The notes: a model not told the origin generated them from the sequence alone. A stretch of DNA of 64,000 nucleotides from Chromatiales bacterium (GCA_028284585.1 JANQRK010000057.1:1-64000), one strand, 5' to 3'. Positions 54,656 to 64,000 are shown, counted from the first letter of the stretch. Numbers and translations are program-made.

Positions 54656-55528
54656 CTAACCTGCCTTGGGTAAGCGCCGCAACAGCGGCCACAGCGCTGC
54701 CAACAACAGCCAGACAACGGGCGGCGCCGAAACAGGATCCCCCGGGGGTACGTCAAATGCCGGCCCACTGGTCAGGGCAGAAAAGGTATACGAGGGGAAG
54801 GGCGCGAGTGGCAATAGCGGTGTGCCACCACTACCCAGAGTCAGTGACAGCAGTTCCGAAGGCCCTCCGAACGGCTGATTGCCGATCGCAAAGATGCCAT
54901 CGACGCCCGCGTGATCCACCCCACCGATGATGCCCATCCCCAAGGGATCGGTCGCTGCGGTCGACGACCCCGGTGCCGTGGGATCAATCGAGTATAGGGT
55001 CTGTACGAAGGAGAAATCCGAGCCTAAGGCGTAAAGCAGACTGCTGTCGGGGTCCCAGGTCAGCCCGCCGGCGAGGCCGAACCCGAGCCCGGTGTCGACC
55101 AGCGACACACTCGCACCGGTCAGGTCGATCGCATGCAGGCTCGAGGCCCCGGTGAAGTCATTCGACAGCGCATACAACTGGGTATCAGATTGGGCGACTA
55201 GGCCACCGACGAAGCCGGGACCGAGACCGAATAACGGTGTGGTTGTCCCGCCATCGGTGAGCGAGAAGCTGTGCAGTGTGCCATTGCCGAAGCCGGTGTT
55301 GGCCACCGTATAGAACTGGTTGTTGACGAAGGTGAGCCCGAAAAAGCCCAGGCTGCCATCACCGAGATCGAACACGGGGGTGACCGTCGCGGCGCTGGTG
55401 TCGATCTGATTCACGCGTCGTGGGATACCGAAATCATCGCCTGAAATAGCGTAAAGGATCGCGGCCTGGGCACCCGTTGCGCACAGCGCCAATAGCAGGA
55501 TGCCGAATCGGATCATGTTTGTTTTCAT
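54656..55528 (-). CDS. Secreted beta-propeller-like protein with PEP-CTERM-like tail
   Basis: The 290-residue protein has a signal peptide (IRFGILLLALCATGAQA), repeated strand blocks with Gly-Leu-Gly turns that look like propeller blades (GLAGGLTWDPDSSLLYALG), and a C-terminal sorting-like signal at 266-290, opening VSAPPVVWLLLAALWP and ending with two Arg and one Lys. The signal resembles the VPLP variant of PEP-CTERM rather than the classic PEP motif. It may be an exosortase substrate; the exosortase gene is not in the window. Confidence 0.72.
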   Translation of the reverse strand: MKTNMIRFGILLLALCATGAQAAILYAISGDDFGIPRRVNQIDTSAATVTPVFDLGDGSLGFFGLTFVNNQFYTVANTGFGNGTLHSFSLTDGGTTTPLFGLGPGFVGGLVAQSDTQLYALSNDFTGASSLHAIDLTGASVSLVDTGLGFGLAGGLTWDPDSSLLYALGSDFSFVQTLYSIDPTAPGSSTAATDPLGMGIIGGVDHAGVDGIFAIGNQPFGGPSELLSLTLGSGGTPLLPLAPFPSYTFSALTSGPAFDVPPGDPVSAPPVVWLLLAALWPLLRRLPKAG

Positions 55529-55827
55529 TATTGATGTATCCAGTCTCAGTTACAGCACACCCCGCTCACGCGGGTCCCTGCAAGTCAATGCAAGTATGAG
55601 ACCGCTGCTCTTTTTCTGAAGTAAATCTGGAGTTTATGAAAAGGAAGCGGTGGCACCCCACGGACTCCTGTAAAAAAGCCCGACAGAAGTAACCCCCCAA
55701 GTAAATCTACCTCGAACAGTGCAAGACGGCTGGCTAGATGCTGTCAAGCAGTCGAAGTCACTCGACTGAAGCGGTAGAGTAAAGGACGGCACTGCCGCGG
55801 CCGACGAACCGCGCGAAAACAGCAAAC

Positions 55828-57567
55828 TCAGTCGTCGGGTACGTCCAGATCATAGCGTTCGGCCAAGTATTCGAGCGTCGCGATCAAACCGAATTGGGTC
55901 ACTGAATTAACCGCCTCGAGCCGGAACAGCCTACGCATCACCGGAAACTCAAGATCTATGACCCTCGACAGATACGCCGGTGCAAGAGCGCCAGTTCGCG
56001 GTTCATGCTGCCGATTGGTCAGGCGAAAAGAAAACTTGCGCACGACGTGCGGACGTTGAGTTCCCAAGTAAGTCTTCAAGCGGTATTTCGGCGGTCGAGG
56101 TCCATCGAGCGCAAACCCGTAGTCACTCGGATAATTCGCGAGACGCGAGTTGATCCTACCGATCATACGTCCCTGAAGGTATCCCAGGTCTTTGAAACGA
56201 AGCGGTATTCTGGCTGTGTTTGAGATCGCGGCATGTTCAAGATAGGGAAAGAACATCGCTCCAAAGCGCTGGTTCGTCTGCGCGTCGCGACCTGTCCAGA
56301 AGCGGCCCCGAAACTTTGGATAGAGTTCCTCGACTTGCGAGCGATCCAGTCTGTCCGATTCGGCGCCAATCGCTTCGCGCATCGCGCGCGACATGTTGCT
56401 CCGGTAGACCGTTTCACTAAAGCGGTCCGTAAACGCCCGTGGGTCATAACGGGAATAGAAAGTCGAAACCACCGCGCCGGTGCTCGAAGCGCGCTCCGGC
56501 ATATAGAAAAAGTTTCGGTAGATCTCGCCCAGCCCACCATTCAGCGGCACCTGGCCACCCACGTGGCGGTTCAGCCGGTCCCTGCGATCGGCACCGAAAT
56601 CGAATAGCGGGGTCTCGACCTTCCAACCGTCGAATGCGAAAAAGTTTTTTTCAGTCTCGCTGGCGAAAGCGTCCTGATCTACTGATGGCATGAGGTCTTT
56701 GTCAATCACCTCAAGGGGGAGAGCCTCGGCCTTGCAGATCAGCCGGGCAATGCGTACGTCTTCGTCCTGCTCATTTCCGTAGACGAACAAAGTGGGCTTC
56801 GCCCCAAACTTCAGTAGGTTGGCAAGCATCAAGCGTGAGTCGAAGCCACCGGAGAAAGACAACCGCAAACTGTCAGGATAGTTGCGAGCGATCGGCTCGA
56901 ATACCTGTTCCAATTGCCTGACATGGTGATCCGCGACGGCATCGAGGGTAGTAAGATCCTCGAAGGCACGATTCTGAATGGGGCTCGGGCGCTGCTCGAC
57001 CGCTACGCGCTCTCGGTCAATCGTCAATAGGCTGTTGGCGGGGAGACTAGTAACGCCGCGCACCGGTGTACGGTTTCCGAACACGGCGCCGTTGATGACG
57101 TACTCATAACACGACTGTGGTTCGAGGGCGGTCACTTCGGTCAATTCACAAACTGCCAAAAAGGAGTTTGACCAAACAGTGCGGTCCTCGTTGGTGTAAA
57201 GGCAGTTGGCGCCGAGCCCATCGGTGATGACATGCAAGCGACCACGTCGATACACCAAGACCACGTGTGTGCCAATCAGTCCTCCCCAGTCGAAGGCATC
57301 GGGGTCGAAGTCTTCGAGTAGTCGCGGCAGACAGTGCGGTATCGGCTCGCCCCGGTACAACAACGAGCCGAGAGCGGCGACGAAATCATCCCCCTCATGA
57401 TGCAAATATTCATCTGCTGACCCGGCAGCAGGTCCGAACAGACCCAACTGCATACCCTGGACCGGCAGGAAGCGGGATGATCGTCCATCGAAATTCAACG
57501 CGGCAACATCCAGGGCGTCGGCATCCTGTCGCAGTGCCGTGTTGCTGCTCAGCAGGAAGAAACTCAT
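55828..57567 (-). CDS. Asparagine-synthetase-like protein lacking the glutaminase cysteine
   Basis: The ~579-residue protein has an ATP-pyrophosphatase loop RLSFSGGFDSRLMLANL (~235-251) like that of AsnB or beta-lactam synthetase. The N-terminal half resembles a class II glutaminase fold (ELTEVTALEP, VWSNSFLAV) but starts MSFFLLSSNT, with no Cys at position 2. It thus probably does not use glutamine amide, as in beta-lactam-synthetase-like or peptide-modifying enzymes. The start is ATG 57567; a longer ORF begins at 57594. A beta-helix protein gene lies upstream on the same strand, ~225 bp away. The substrate is unknown. Confidence 0.75.
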   Translation of the reverse strand: MSFFLLSSNTALRQDADALDVAALNFDGRSSRFLPVQGMQLGLFGPAAGSADEYLHHEGDDFVAALGSLLYRGEPIPHCLPRLLEDFDPDAFDWGGLIGTHVVLVYRRGRLHVITDGLGANCLYTNEDRTVWSNSFLAVCELTEVTALEPQSCYEYVINGAVFGNRTPVRGVTSLPANSLLTIDRERVAVEQRPSPIQNRAFEDLTTLDAVADHHVRQLEQVFEPIARNYPDSLRLSFSGGFDSRLMLANLLKFGAKPTLFVYGNEQDEDVRIARLICKAEALPLEVIDKDLMPSVDQDAFASETEKNFFAFDGWKVETPLFDFGADRRDRLNRHVGGQVPLNGGLGEIYRNFFYMPERASSTGAVVSTFYSRYDPRAFTDRFSETVYRSNMSRAMREAIGAESDRLDRSQVEELYPKFRGRFWTGRDAQTNQRFGAMFFPYLEHAAISNTARIPLRFKDLGYLQGRMIGRINSRLANYPSDYGFALDGPRPPKYRLKTYLGTQRPHVVRKFSFRLTNRQHEPRTGALAPAYLSRVIDLEFPVMRRLFRLEAVNSVTQFGLIATLEYLAERYDLDVPDD

Positions 57568-57792
57568 GGGCGAGACTGATCGCGAAGTGAGCACGCAGTA
57601 TAGCGCGGGGCACTACTCCCGACCTCCATAGCAGGCCTCACTCCGATCTGGGCCTGAGCCGATCCCGGCGTAACGAGTCACCCTGCTCGCCGGGGCTCGC
57701 TAGGGATAATGCGTACAGCTTCTCCATAGCATCGCTCACCGAACCGGGATGTTGCCGACCGGTTGCAGAAGTATCGCCCGGAGCGCCTCAAT

Positions 57793-59211
57793 CTACCGGC
57801 GGTCAGGAATACAGGGCTCTCCCACACCATAGGCTATGGGTCCGATATCAGAGTCTTGTGGCCGCACATTTCCGCAAAAATCGCTCAGCTCTCCGGCAGT
57901 TTGCCGGTAGTGCCGAGCGAATGTCTGTCTCTCGACCAAACGCAGATTCCCCCGGAAAGGGTCGGCGTACCAATAACCGGTCCCGCAATGGCGCACCATC
58001 TTGTCCATCAAGCCACATTGATCAGAGGTCAGGTTGTTTTCCGCCGCAAACGAGCCACCGTTGCGGCTGCGGATGCGTCCGTCGAGTACATTGTCGTGAA
58101 TCGAGGCCGAGCTGGTATCGAAACGGACGTCAATCCCCCGGGTGCCGATCAGTAGATTGTTGTGCAGGCGCGTGCGGGCCGCCCTGTTCAAGTAGATTCC
58201 GACATCTGAAGGACAACGCGCCACAATGTTATTTCGCATCACCCCCGCGGTATGTTCGATTGCATTCGAACGATCGCGACTGATCCTCGCCGCAGACCCG
58301 CCTCCCCCAAAAGACAGACCAACACGGACACCAGAGTCCAGCGGTAATCTCCAGTGGCAAACAACCAGGTTGCGCTCGAACACTCCGGCTACCGAGTTTG
58401 ACTTCATAAAAGCTGCATAGCTGATGCGATCGCCTCGCCCCTTTGCGAAATCCGCGATGAAATTCGCAGAGACGACCCAGCCATTGCCGGCATTGATGTT
58501 TAACAGGGTCACTGGGTTATCGGTACGTCGAACACGCGTATTGTAGACAGCGTTGTTGTGGACCAAGCCGTTATCCGGAAACCGACCGCCTTCGCGATTG
58601 AACAACCCGTTCACTTTCAGGGGGGCGTTGAAGTCAATGAGTCTATTGTTGCGAAGCGTGGTGCCGAGTGCATCACCGACCACGTGGAATGCATGCTCGC
58701 AACGGGAGTCATCGCTGCAAGTACCGTGGATTTCAAGGTTTTCAAATAACCAAAAAGGGCGGTCGACATAAAATCCCTCTAGGGTGTCCAGCTCGATTCG
58801 GACGTCGCCGATGGCCTCTGCGCGGACCACGACAGGCAGCTCGGGCGTACCGTTTCCACCCAGCTCGATCCGAAGCCGCTTGAGGCGATAGACACCCGGC
58901 GTTAGGGTGATGATATCGCCCGCGCTAGCATTGCGAAGTGCTTCCTCAAAGGCTCTTTCTTCACTTACCTTGATAACGTTGTCGATCGCTCTCGGCTCGA
59001 AGTTGCCGGCCGACGACTGCTGTGGCACACCCAGCGCGTCAAATTCGAGCCGACCAAAACCGACTTCTTGGGTCGCATGCCGAGGCCATGACTCGGGACC
59101 TGGGAAAGGGGGAAGCTCCGAGGTTATCGTGGACTGAAAACGGATGAACAGGACCAGCACGATCAGAGGCGCTACCACACCTAGCAGAAGGTACTTAGGG
59201 GTTCGCCTCAT
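57793..59211 (-). CDS. Membrane-anchored parallel beta-helix protein
   Basis: The 472-residue protein begins with an N-terminal signal anchor (KYLLLGVVAPLIVLVLF). It then has a right-handed beta-helix, seen as repeats of ~25 residues with Asn-rich turns: LRNNRLIDFNAPLKVN, GLVHNNAVYNTRVRRTDN, VMRNNIVARCPSDVGIYLNR. The GDIITLTPGVYRLKRLRIE block (~90-110) is like that of polysaccharide lyases of the PL6 type. It may bind or cleave acidic polysaccharide in the periplasm or outside the cell. Catalytic residues cannot be assigned. It precedes the AsnB-like gene on the same strand. Confidence 0.75.
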   Translation of the reverse strand: MRRTPKYLLLGVVAPLIVLVLFIRFQSTITSELPPFPGPESWPRHATQEVGFGRLEFDALGVPQQSSAGNFEPRAIDNVIKVSEERAFEEALRNASAGDIITLTPGVYRLKRLRIELGGNGTPELPVVVRAEAIGDVRIELDTLEGFYVDRPFWLFENLEIHGTCSDDSRCEHAFHVVGDALGTTLRNNRLIDFNAPLKVNGLFNREGGRFPDNGLVHNNAVYNTRVRRTDNPVTLLNINAGNGWVVSANFIADFAKGRGDRISYAAFMKSNSVAGVFERNLVVCHWRLPLDSGVRVGLSFGGGGSAARISRDRSNAIEHTAGVMRNNIVARCPSDVGIYLNRAARTRLHNNLLIGTRGIDVRFDTSSASIHDNVLDGRIRSRNGGSFAAENNLTSDQCGLMDKMVRHCGTGYWYADPFRGNLRLVERQTFARHYRQTAGELSDFCGNVRPQDSDIGPIAYGVGEPCIPDRR

Positions 59212-59660
59212 TCAAACAGTCGGAAATCGATGTCCATCAAGCCAGAAAAATGCCCGCTCTCATGTTCCTGTGCAAGCCAACCCAGACCTAGCCACCTACT
59301 CAGCCCAGTGAAATCGGTCGAATATGGCCGCACCCTGGCCGGTTAGGCGTGTTGTAAACAGCGGCAAGTGTGTCGCGGCACTCACCGCTCTCAAGATAGC
59401 CTGACACACTAGTCTGAGACGACTGACCCTCGCCTGCTGCGCGACACTGGGCCAACAGCCCGGATTAGCGCCGGGTATCACCACCCGTCGCGGCACACCC
59501 GACGACCGGCAGCGACGACGACCGTCCACCATCGCGGACAACGAAACGCGTTCCCGGATATCGTCAAGACAACACCGCGCCAGATCACCAGGTACCTGTG
59601 GTCGAAGCGCCGCTTGAAGCCATTGACTGCGTTTACGCGGCGCGGTTGACACGGCGTTAC
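59212..59660. other. Intergenic region without a supported gene
   Basis: About 450 bp between the beta-helix protein gene and the tRNA-fMet terminator. A 118-codon minus-strand ORF (59296-59652) is open but has no domain, and its composition follows the antisense GC bias rather than coding character. No RNA gene was recognised. Confidence 0.35.
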
Positions 59661-59705
59661 TGAAAAGACAAACGGCTTAAAGGATACCCTTCAAGCCGTT
59701 GTTTT
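59661..59705 (-). terminator. Intrinsic terminator after tRNA-fMet
   Basis: An 8-bp stem AACGGCTT (59671-59678) pairs with AAGCCGTT (59693-59700), extended by AAGG/CCTT. On the minus strand it is followed by TTTGTCTTTTC, and on the plus strand by GTTTT. It should end the nuo/tRNA-fMet transcript and may be bidirectional. Confidence 0.75.
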
Positions 59706-59715
59706 ATATGAAATT

Positions 59716-59792
<77 letters not shown>

Positions 59793-59874
59793 ACTGACGG
59801 ACGGAGTTTACATACAGCGTAGCGCCAGAACAACTGCTTCTAGCCCAGTAATGTTCAGTACAAGCGCAGTTCGA

Positions 59875-61314
59875 TCAGACGCCAAATGCGGCCCGGCAAG
59901 CACTGAGCAGTGTCGCTGGAAACAGGCCTAAACCCAGCACTGCCAAACCGTTGATCGACATCATCACCTGGGTGTCGGTGGACGCAATCAGGGGCTCAGC
60001 ATCGATCGGCTTGTCGAAGTACATCGCCTTGATCGCCCGCAGGTAGTAGAAGGCACCGATGATTGAGAAAAAGACCGCGAAGACGGCCAGCCACACCATA
60101 TCGATGCTCACGACGGCCTCGAGTACGAACAATTTGGCAAAGAAGCCAACGGTCGGCGGCACACCGGCCATCGAGAACAGAATGAGCATCATCATGAAGG
60201 CCAGCCAGGGGCTGCGTTCGTTCAGGCCCTTCAGGTCAGCGATGTTTTCGGCATCGAAACCGCGTCGGCACAACATGGTGATCAAGCCAAAGCCGCCAGC
60301 CGCGGTCAGTGCATAAACAATCGCGTAGAACATCGCCGCCGAGTAACCTTCCGCGGAACCCGCCAGCAGACCCAGAAAGATGAACCCAACATGGGAGATG
60401 GTCGAGTACGCCAGCATGCGCTTGATGTTGGTCTGCGCAACCGCGACCACATTGCCTAGGGCCAGTGACAACATCGCCAGGATCACCAACATGCCCTGCC
60501 ATTGCTCCACCAGTCCTCCCATACCATCGACGAATAGGCGTATTGCCAGTGCGAAGGCCGCAATCTTGGGTACGCTGCCGAGAAACAAGGTCACCGCGGT
60601 CGGCGCACCATGGTAGACGTCCGGGATCCACATGTGGAATGGGACAGCGCCAAACTTGAATGCTACGCCGATGACGATGAACACCAGGCCAAACACCAGG
60701 ACCATTTGATCTGCGCCGCCGGCGGCGATCACCGCTGCCACCTGCGGGAACGCCAGCTCGCCAGTGGCCCCGTATATCATCGAGATCCCATAGAGCAGCA
60801 TTCCAGAGGCCAAGGCACCCAGCACGAAATACTTCATGGCAGCCTCGGCACCGGCAACCGAATCTCGCTGGAACGCGACTAAGGCATACAGACACAACGC
60901 GAGGAGTTCAAGGCCCAGGTAGACAGTCAGGAAACTATTGGCCGAGATCATCACCATCATGCCGAGCACGGCAAACAAACCCAGCACATAGTACTCGCCG
61001 CGCAGCATGTCCAGTGTCCGCAGATAGTCCTTGGCGTAGACAAAGGCAAACACCGAGATCAACACCAGACCCGTCTTCAGCACGTCGGCCATCGGATCAC
61101 GCACAAAACTATCGAAGAGGATGATTTCCCGCTCGGGCCCGCCCACTAAGTGAATCAGCCCCCAGGTAGCAATCAGCGTGGCGATCGACAGACCGTAGGT
61201 TACCAGACGGGTGCGTTCGGACAGGAACAAGTCGATCACTAGGATCAGACAAGCGGCCGACAACAAAAACATCTCCGGCAGGATCGGCTGAAGTGTCGAA
61301 AAGTTGTATTCCAT
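59875..61314 (-). CDS. nuoN: NADH-quinone oxidoreductase subunit N
   Basis: NuoN is one of three antiporter-like, proton-pumping membrane subunits of complex I. The 479-residue protein has ~14 transmembrane helices, including EYYVLGLFAVLGMMVMISAN and LAFMMMLILFSMAGVPPTVG. It has the conserved functional Glu/Lys helices in LELLALCLYALVAFQR and VAFKFGAVPFHMWIPDVYHG. It is the last nuo gene on the strand, followed by tRNA-fMet. Length agrees with the family (~480). Confidence 0.95.
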   Translation of the reverse strand: MEYNFSTLQPILPEMFLLSAACLILVIDLFLSERTRLVTYGLSIATLIATWGLIHLVGGPEREIILFDSFVRDPMADVLKTGLVLISVFAFVYAKDYLRTLDMLRGEYYVLGLFAVLGMMVMISANSFLTVYLGLELLALCLYALVAFQRDSVAGAEAAMKYFVLGALASGMLLYGISMIYGATGELAFPQVAAVIAAGGADQMVLVFGLVFIVIGVAFKFGAVPFHMWIPDVYHGAPTAVTLFLGSVPKIAAFALAIRLFVDGMGGLVEQWQGMLVILAMLSLALGNVVAVAQTNIKRMLAYSTISHVGFIFLGLLAGSAEGYSAAMFYAIVYALTAAGGFGLITMLCRRGFDAENIADLKGLNERSPWLAFMMMLILFSMAGVPPTVGFFAKLFVLEAVVSIDMVWLAVFAVFFSIIGAFYYLRAIKAMYFDKPIDAEPLIASTDTQVMMSINGLAVLGLGLFPATLLSACRAAFGV

Positions 61315-61340
61315 GCGCGCTTACCGATTCCGCGTCCAAA

Positions 61341-62855
61341 TTAGAGCTTGGTGACCGTGATGTGCCGCACGAGATTCTCAATCGAGACGTCCATCACCTC
61401 GATCAATGGTGCTGGCCAGACACCCAGGATCAATACCGCGACCGCGAGCGTGCCCAACACTAGTGCCTCTCGTCGATTGATATCCTCCAAGACCGCGACC
61501 TTATCAGACCCCACTTCGCCAAATACCACGCGTTTAACCATCCACAATGTATAGGCAGCCCCGATGATGAGTGTCGTGGCAGCGAGAAACGCAAACCAGA
61601 AATCAGCACGGAAGCTCGCGAGGATAACCATGAACTCGCCAACGAAGCCCGAAGTCCCGGGCAATCCCGCGTTGGCCATCGCAAAGAACACCAGGAAGGC
61701 AGCGAACCAAGGCATAACATTAACGACCCCGCCGTAATCGCTGATTTCACGGCTATGCAGTCGGTCATACAACACACCAACGCACAGGAAGAGTGCGGCC
61801 GAAATAAAACCGTGCGACACCATCTGCACCATACCACCCTGCATGCCCAGTACTGCGCCGCTGTCGACATCGCCGCGCGTCGTGATGATGAAGACAACGA
61901 AGAAGCCCAGAGTCACAAAGCCCATATGCGCAATCGACGAATACGCGATCAGCTTCTTCATGTCCTGCTGCACTAGCGCAACGAAACCAATGTAAACGAC
62001 CGCCACCAGCGACATCGTAATGATCAGCCAGTCGAGCTCACTACTCGCGTCCGGTGTAATAGGCAGGCTGAAGCGCAGAAAACCGTAACCGCCGATCTTG
62101 AGCATGATCGCCGCCAGTATCACCGAACCGCCGGTCGGTGCCTCGACGTGTGCATCGGGCAGCCAGGTATGCACCGGCCACATCGGCACCTTCACCGCAA
62201 AGGCCAGCAGGAACGCCATAAAGATTAGTATCTGCTCGGTCAGACCCAGCTTCAGATCATGGAAGGCCAGGATTTCCATCGACCCCGACTGGAAATACAT
62301 GTAGATCAGCGCCACCAGCATGAACACCGATCCAAGGAAGGTATACAAAAAGAACTTAATCGTCGCGTAGACACGATTAGGCCCGCCCCAAACGCCGATG
62401 ATGATGAACATCGGGATGAGCATGGCCTCCCAGAAGACATAGAACAGCATCGCATCGAGTGCGCAGAACACACCGATCATCAAACCTTCCATGATCAAGA
62501 AGGCAGCCATGTACTGCGACGGTTTATACTGGATAACCTCCCATCCCGCGATAACCACCAGTATCGAAATGAAGGTGGTGAGCAAGATCAGGGGCATCGA
62601 GATCCCGTCGACACCCAAGTAGTAATGCACATCGAAGGCCGGTATCCAGGGCACCTTCTCGACGAACTGCATCTCTGCAGTACCTGGATCGAAACCGAAG
62701 TACAAAGGGAGACTCACTACAAACGTCAGCACTGCAAAGCCCAACGCCAGCCTACGCGTCACTTGCGGCGTCCGGTCGCCGCTACCGAGCACAATCACGC
62801 CACCCAAAATGGGGAGCCAAATCGTTGCGCTGAGTATCGCTGCCTCTGCAGTCAT
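61341..62855 (-). CDS. nuoM: NADH-quinone oxidoreductase subunit M
   Basis: The 504-residue membrane subunit of complex I has the antiporter-like fold. Features are DGISMPLILLTTFISILVVI, the Glu-bearing FYVFWEAMLIPMFIIIG helix, and the Lys-bearing VKVPMWPVHTWLPDAHVEAP stretch, followed by KKLIAYSSIAHMGFVTLG. It starts at ATG 62855 and precedes nuoN by 26 bp. It participates in proton translocation with NuoL and NuoN. Confidence 0.97.
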   Translation of the reverse strand: MTAEAAILSATIWLPILGGVIVLGSGDRTPQVTRRLALGFAVLTFVVSLPLYFGFDPGTAEMQFVEKVPWIPAFDVHYYLGVDGISMPLILLTTFISILVVIAGWEVIQYKPSQYMAAFLIMEGLMIGVFCALDAMLFYVFWEAMLIPMFIIIGVWGGPNRVYATIKFFLYTFLGSVFMLVALIYMYFQSGSMEILAFHDLKLGLTEQILIFMAFLLAFAVKVPMWPVHTWLPDAHVEAPTGGSVILAAIMLKIGGYGFLRFSLPITPDASSELDWLIITMSLVAVVYIGFVALVQQDMKKLIAYSSIAHMGFVTLGFFVVFIITTRGDVDSGAVLGMQGGMVQMVSHGFISAALFLCVGVLYDRLHSREISDYGGVVNVMPWFAAFLVFFAMANAGLPGTSGFVGEFMVILASFRADFWFAFLAATTLIIGAAYTLWMVKRVVFGEVGSDKVAVLEDINRREALVLGTLAVAVLILGVWPAPLIEVMDVSIENLVRHITVTKL

Positions 62856-62915
62856 GATTCCGTGGTCTCTATTAGTATTATTCGCAGATCTGGGTACTTA
62901 GCCGGCGTTCCCTGA

Positions 62916-64000
62916 TCAGCCCCGCAGCACGAACCAACCGAGCAGCACCAGCAGCCCGATGATGATCGCCATCGCATAGTGATACAGCATGCCGGTCTGC
63001 AGATAACGCATCACCGCCGCCACCCGGCCAACCGAATGTGCAGACCCGTTGACCATGACACCATCGATCACCGTGCGATCGCCGACCGACCACAAGACCT
63101 TACCCAGCAGCTTGCTACCACCGGCGAAAACGGCCTGATTGAATTCGTCAAAGCCGTACTTGCGATCCAGCACGAAGTGCAGCCAACCGAAGGTATTCCC
63201 CATCGTACGCGCAATCTTCGGCTGAAGTGAAAAGACAAGCCATGCCGTTACCAGACCGGCCATCGCGAGCCAAAACGGTGGTGTCTGCATACCATGTACC
63301 AAGAAGGCCAGTGCGCCTTCGTAATGGATTTGACCTAGGGTGTCGTGCACCGCTGATACGGTCAACACACCGTCAAAGAAATCGCCAAACAGCATCGGAC
63401 CAATCGTGAGATAACCGATGAACACCGATGGGATCGCGAGCAAGATCAAGGGCCAAGTGACCACGCCGGGTGATTCCTTCAGATGCGCTAGGGCATGCTC
63501 GTCACGCGGGCCTTTGCCATGGAATACGATAAAGTACATGCGGAAGCTGTATAGCGCAGTCACGAATACCCCAAGCAGCAGCAAGACATACGCATAGCCG
63601 GCACCTGGGAGTTGCGCATAATGCACAGCCTCGATGATCGCATCCTTGGAAAAGAATCCGGAAAACCCGGGGAAGCCGATCAATGCCAGGGTGCCGAGCA
63701 GCGCCGTCCAGTGCGTGATCGGCATATAGCGGCGCAGGCCACCCATGTTGCGAATGTCCTGATCGTGATGCATGCCGATGATGACCGAGCCGGCCGCGAG
63801 AAACAGCAGCGCCTTGAAGAAGGCATGGGTCATCAAATGGAACAGCCCAGCAGCATAGGCCGAAGCGCCCAGCGCCGCGACCATGTAACCGAGTTGCGAG
63901 AGGGTCGAATAGGCAACAACCCGTTTGATGTCGTTTTGCACAATGCCGATCAGGCCCATCATAAAGGCCGTGGTCGCGCCAATCACCAATATAAAACTCA
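62916..64000 (-). CDS. nuoL: NADH-quinone oxidoreductase subunit L, C-terminal part
   Basis: This is the last ~360 codons of NuoL, the distal antiporter-like subunit of complex I; the 5' part lies outside the window. Diagnostic segments are NDIKRVVAYSTLSQLGYMVA, GLFHLMTHAFFKALLFLAAG and the LGTLALIGFPGFSGFFSKD helix. The long lateral helix and last transmembrane helix (AMAIIIGLLVLLGWFVLRG) follow. It ends 60 bp before nuoM. The ATG at 63989 is internal, not the start. Confidence 0.96.
   Translation of the reverse strand, partial: SFILVIGATTAFMMGLIGIVQNDIKRVVAYSTLSQLGYMVAALGASAYAAGLFHLMTHAFFKALLFLAAGSVIIGMHHDQDIRNMGGLRRYMPITHWTALLGTLALIGFPGFSGFFSKDAIIEAVHYAQLPGAGYAYVLLLLGVFVTALYSFRMYFIVFHGKGPRDEHALAHLKESPGVVTWPLILLAIPSVFIGYLTIGPMLFGDFFDGVLTVSAVHDTLGQIHYEGALAFLVHGMQTPPFWLAMAGLVTAWLVFSLQPKIARTMGNTFGWLHFVLDRKYGFDEFNQAVFAGGSKLLGKVLWSVGDRTVIDGVMVNGSAHSVGRVAAVMRYLQTGMLYHYAMAIIIGLLVLLGWFVLRG

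Noticed and set aside
59296-59652. 118-codon minus-strand ORF upstream of the tRNA-fMet region
   Set aside because: No domain, no ribosome binding site and composition of antisense type.

Overview
This 64 kb window comes from a GC-rich gammaproteobacterial chromosome, most likely a Chromatiales-like or sulfur-oxidiser-type lineage. The assignment rests on gammaproteobacterial gene order (yebC-ruvC-ruvA, flgBCDEFGHIJKL opposite flgA-flgM-flgN), a Nuo complex I operon, an exosortase/PEP-CTERM type polysaccharide gene set, and polyphosphate glucokinase. It is an inference from gene content and was not tested by database search.

Layout. 1-2,530: yebC-ruvC-ruvA on the minus strand, bounded by copies of a MITE-like repeat, one of which has truncated an epimerase gene. 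2,600-10,110: DEAD-box helicase DeaD/CsdA, a universal stress protein next to a SulP anion transporter broken by an internal deletion, an FAD-oxidase remnant, an RhlE-type helicase and a DMT exporter. 10,190-20,500: an exopolysaccharide region. Minus-strand genes encode a low-GC glycosyltransferase, a FemAB/GNAT protein, a NodB deacetylase, a GNAT protein and an ATP-grasp protein. A tightly coupled plus-strand operon encodes a TIGR03088-like sugar transferase, an exosortase-associated amidotransferase and a second glycosyltransferase. 20,530-25,530: DUF488 protein, AraC regulator with a repeat-array operator facing a carboxymuconolactone-decarboxylase/cytochrome P460 operon, a VOC gene bracketed by two cloverleaf-capable repeats, and phosphofructokinase. 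25,535-32,100: accessory region with a PEP-CTERM protein, a small tyrosine recombinase, a methyltransferase, polyphosphate glucokinase, a frameshifted TPR gene and degenerate repeats.

32,100-48,930: flagellar locus. flgB-flgL run on the minus strand and flgA, flgM, flgN on the plus strand. They are followed by a LysM-FecR protein overlapping a CHASE2-PAS-GGDEF-EAL protein, which places cyclic-di-GMP signalling beside rod/hook/ring assembly. 48,930-50,590: an EAL remnant, a small membrane protein with paired cysteines, an integrase remnant and tRNA-Arg(CCT). 50,735-53,740: a membrane AraC regulator followed by a coupled SDR-DUF2269-DUF4166 operon. 54,089-59,211: secreted proteins, including one with a divergent PEP-CTERM-like tail, an asparagine-synthetase-like protein without the glutaminase cysteine, and a beta-helix protein. 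59,660-64,000: nuoL-nuoM-nuoN followed by initiator tRNA-fMet and a terminator.

At least six genes are broken or truncated and several structured repeats sit between genes, so the chromosome looks moderately rearranged. Nothing in the window is clearly a wholly new system. The best leads are the cloverleaf repeat pair around the VOC gene, the stop-codon-donating MITEs, the AraC operator array at the cytochrome P460 locus, the exosortase-type cluster lacking an exosortase, and the cysteine-less AsnB-like protein beside a beta-helix protein.
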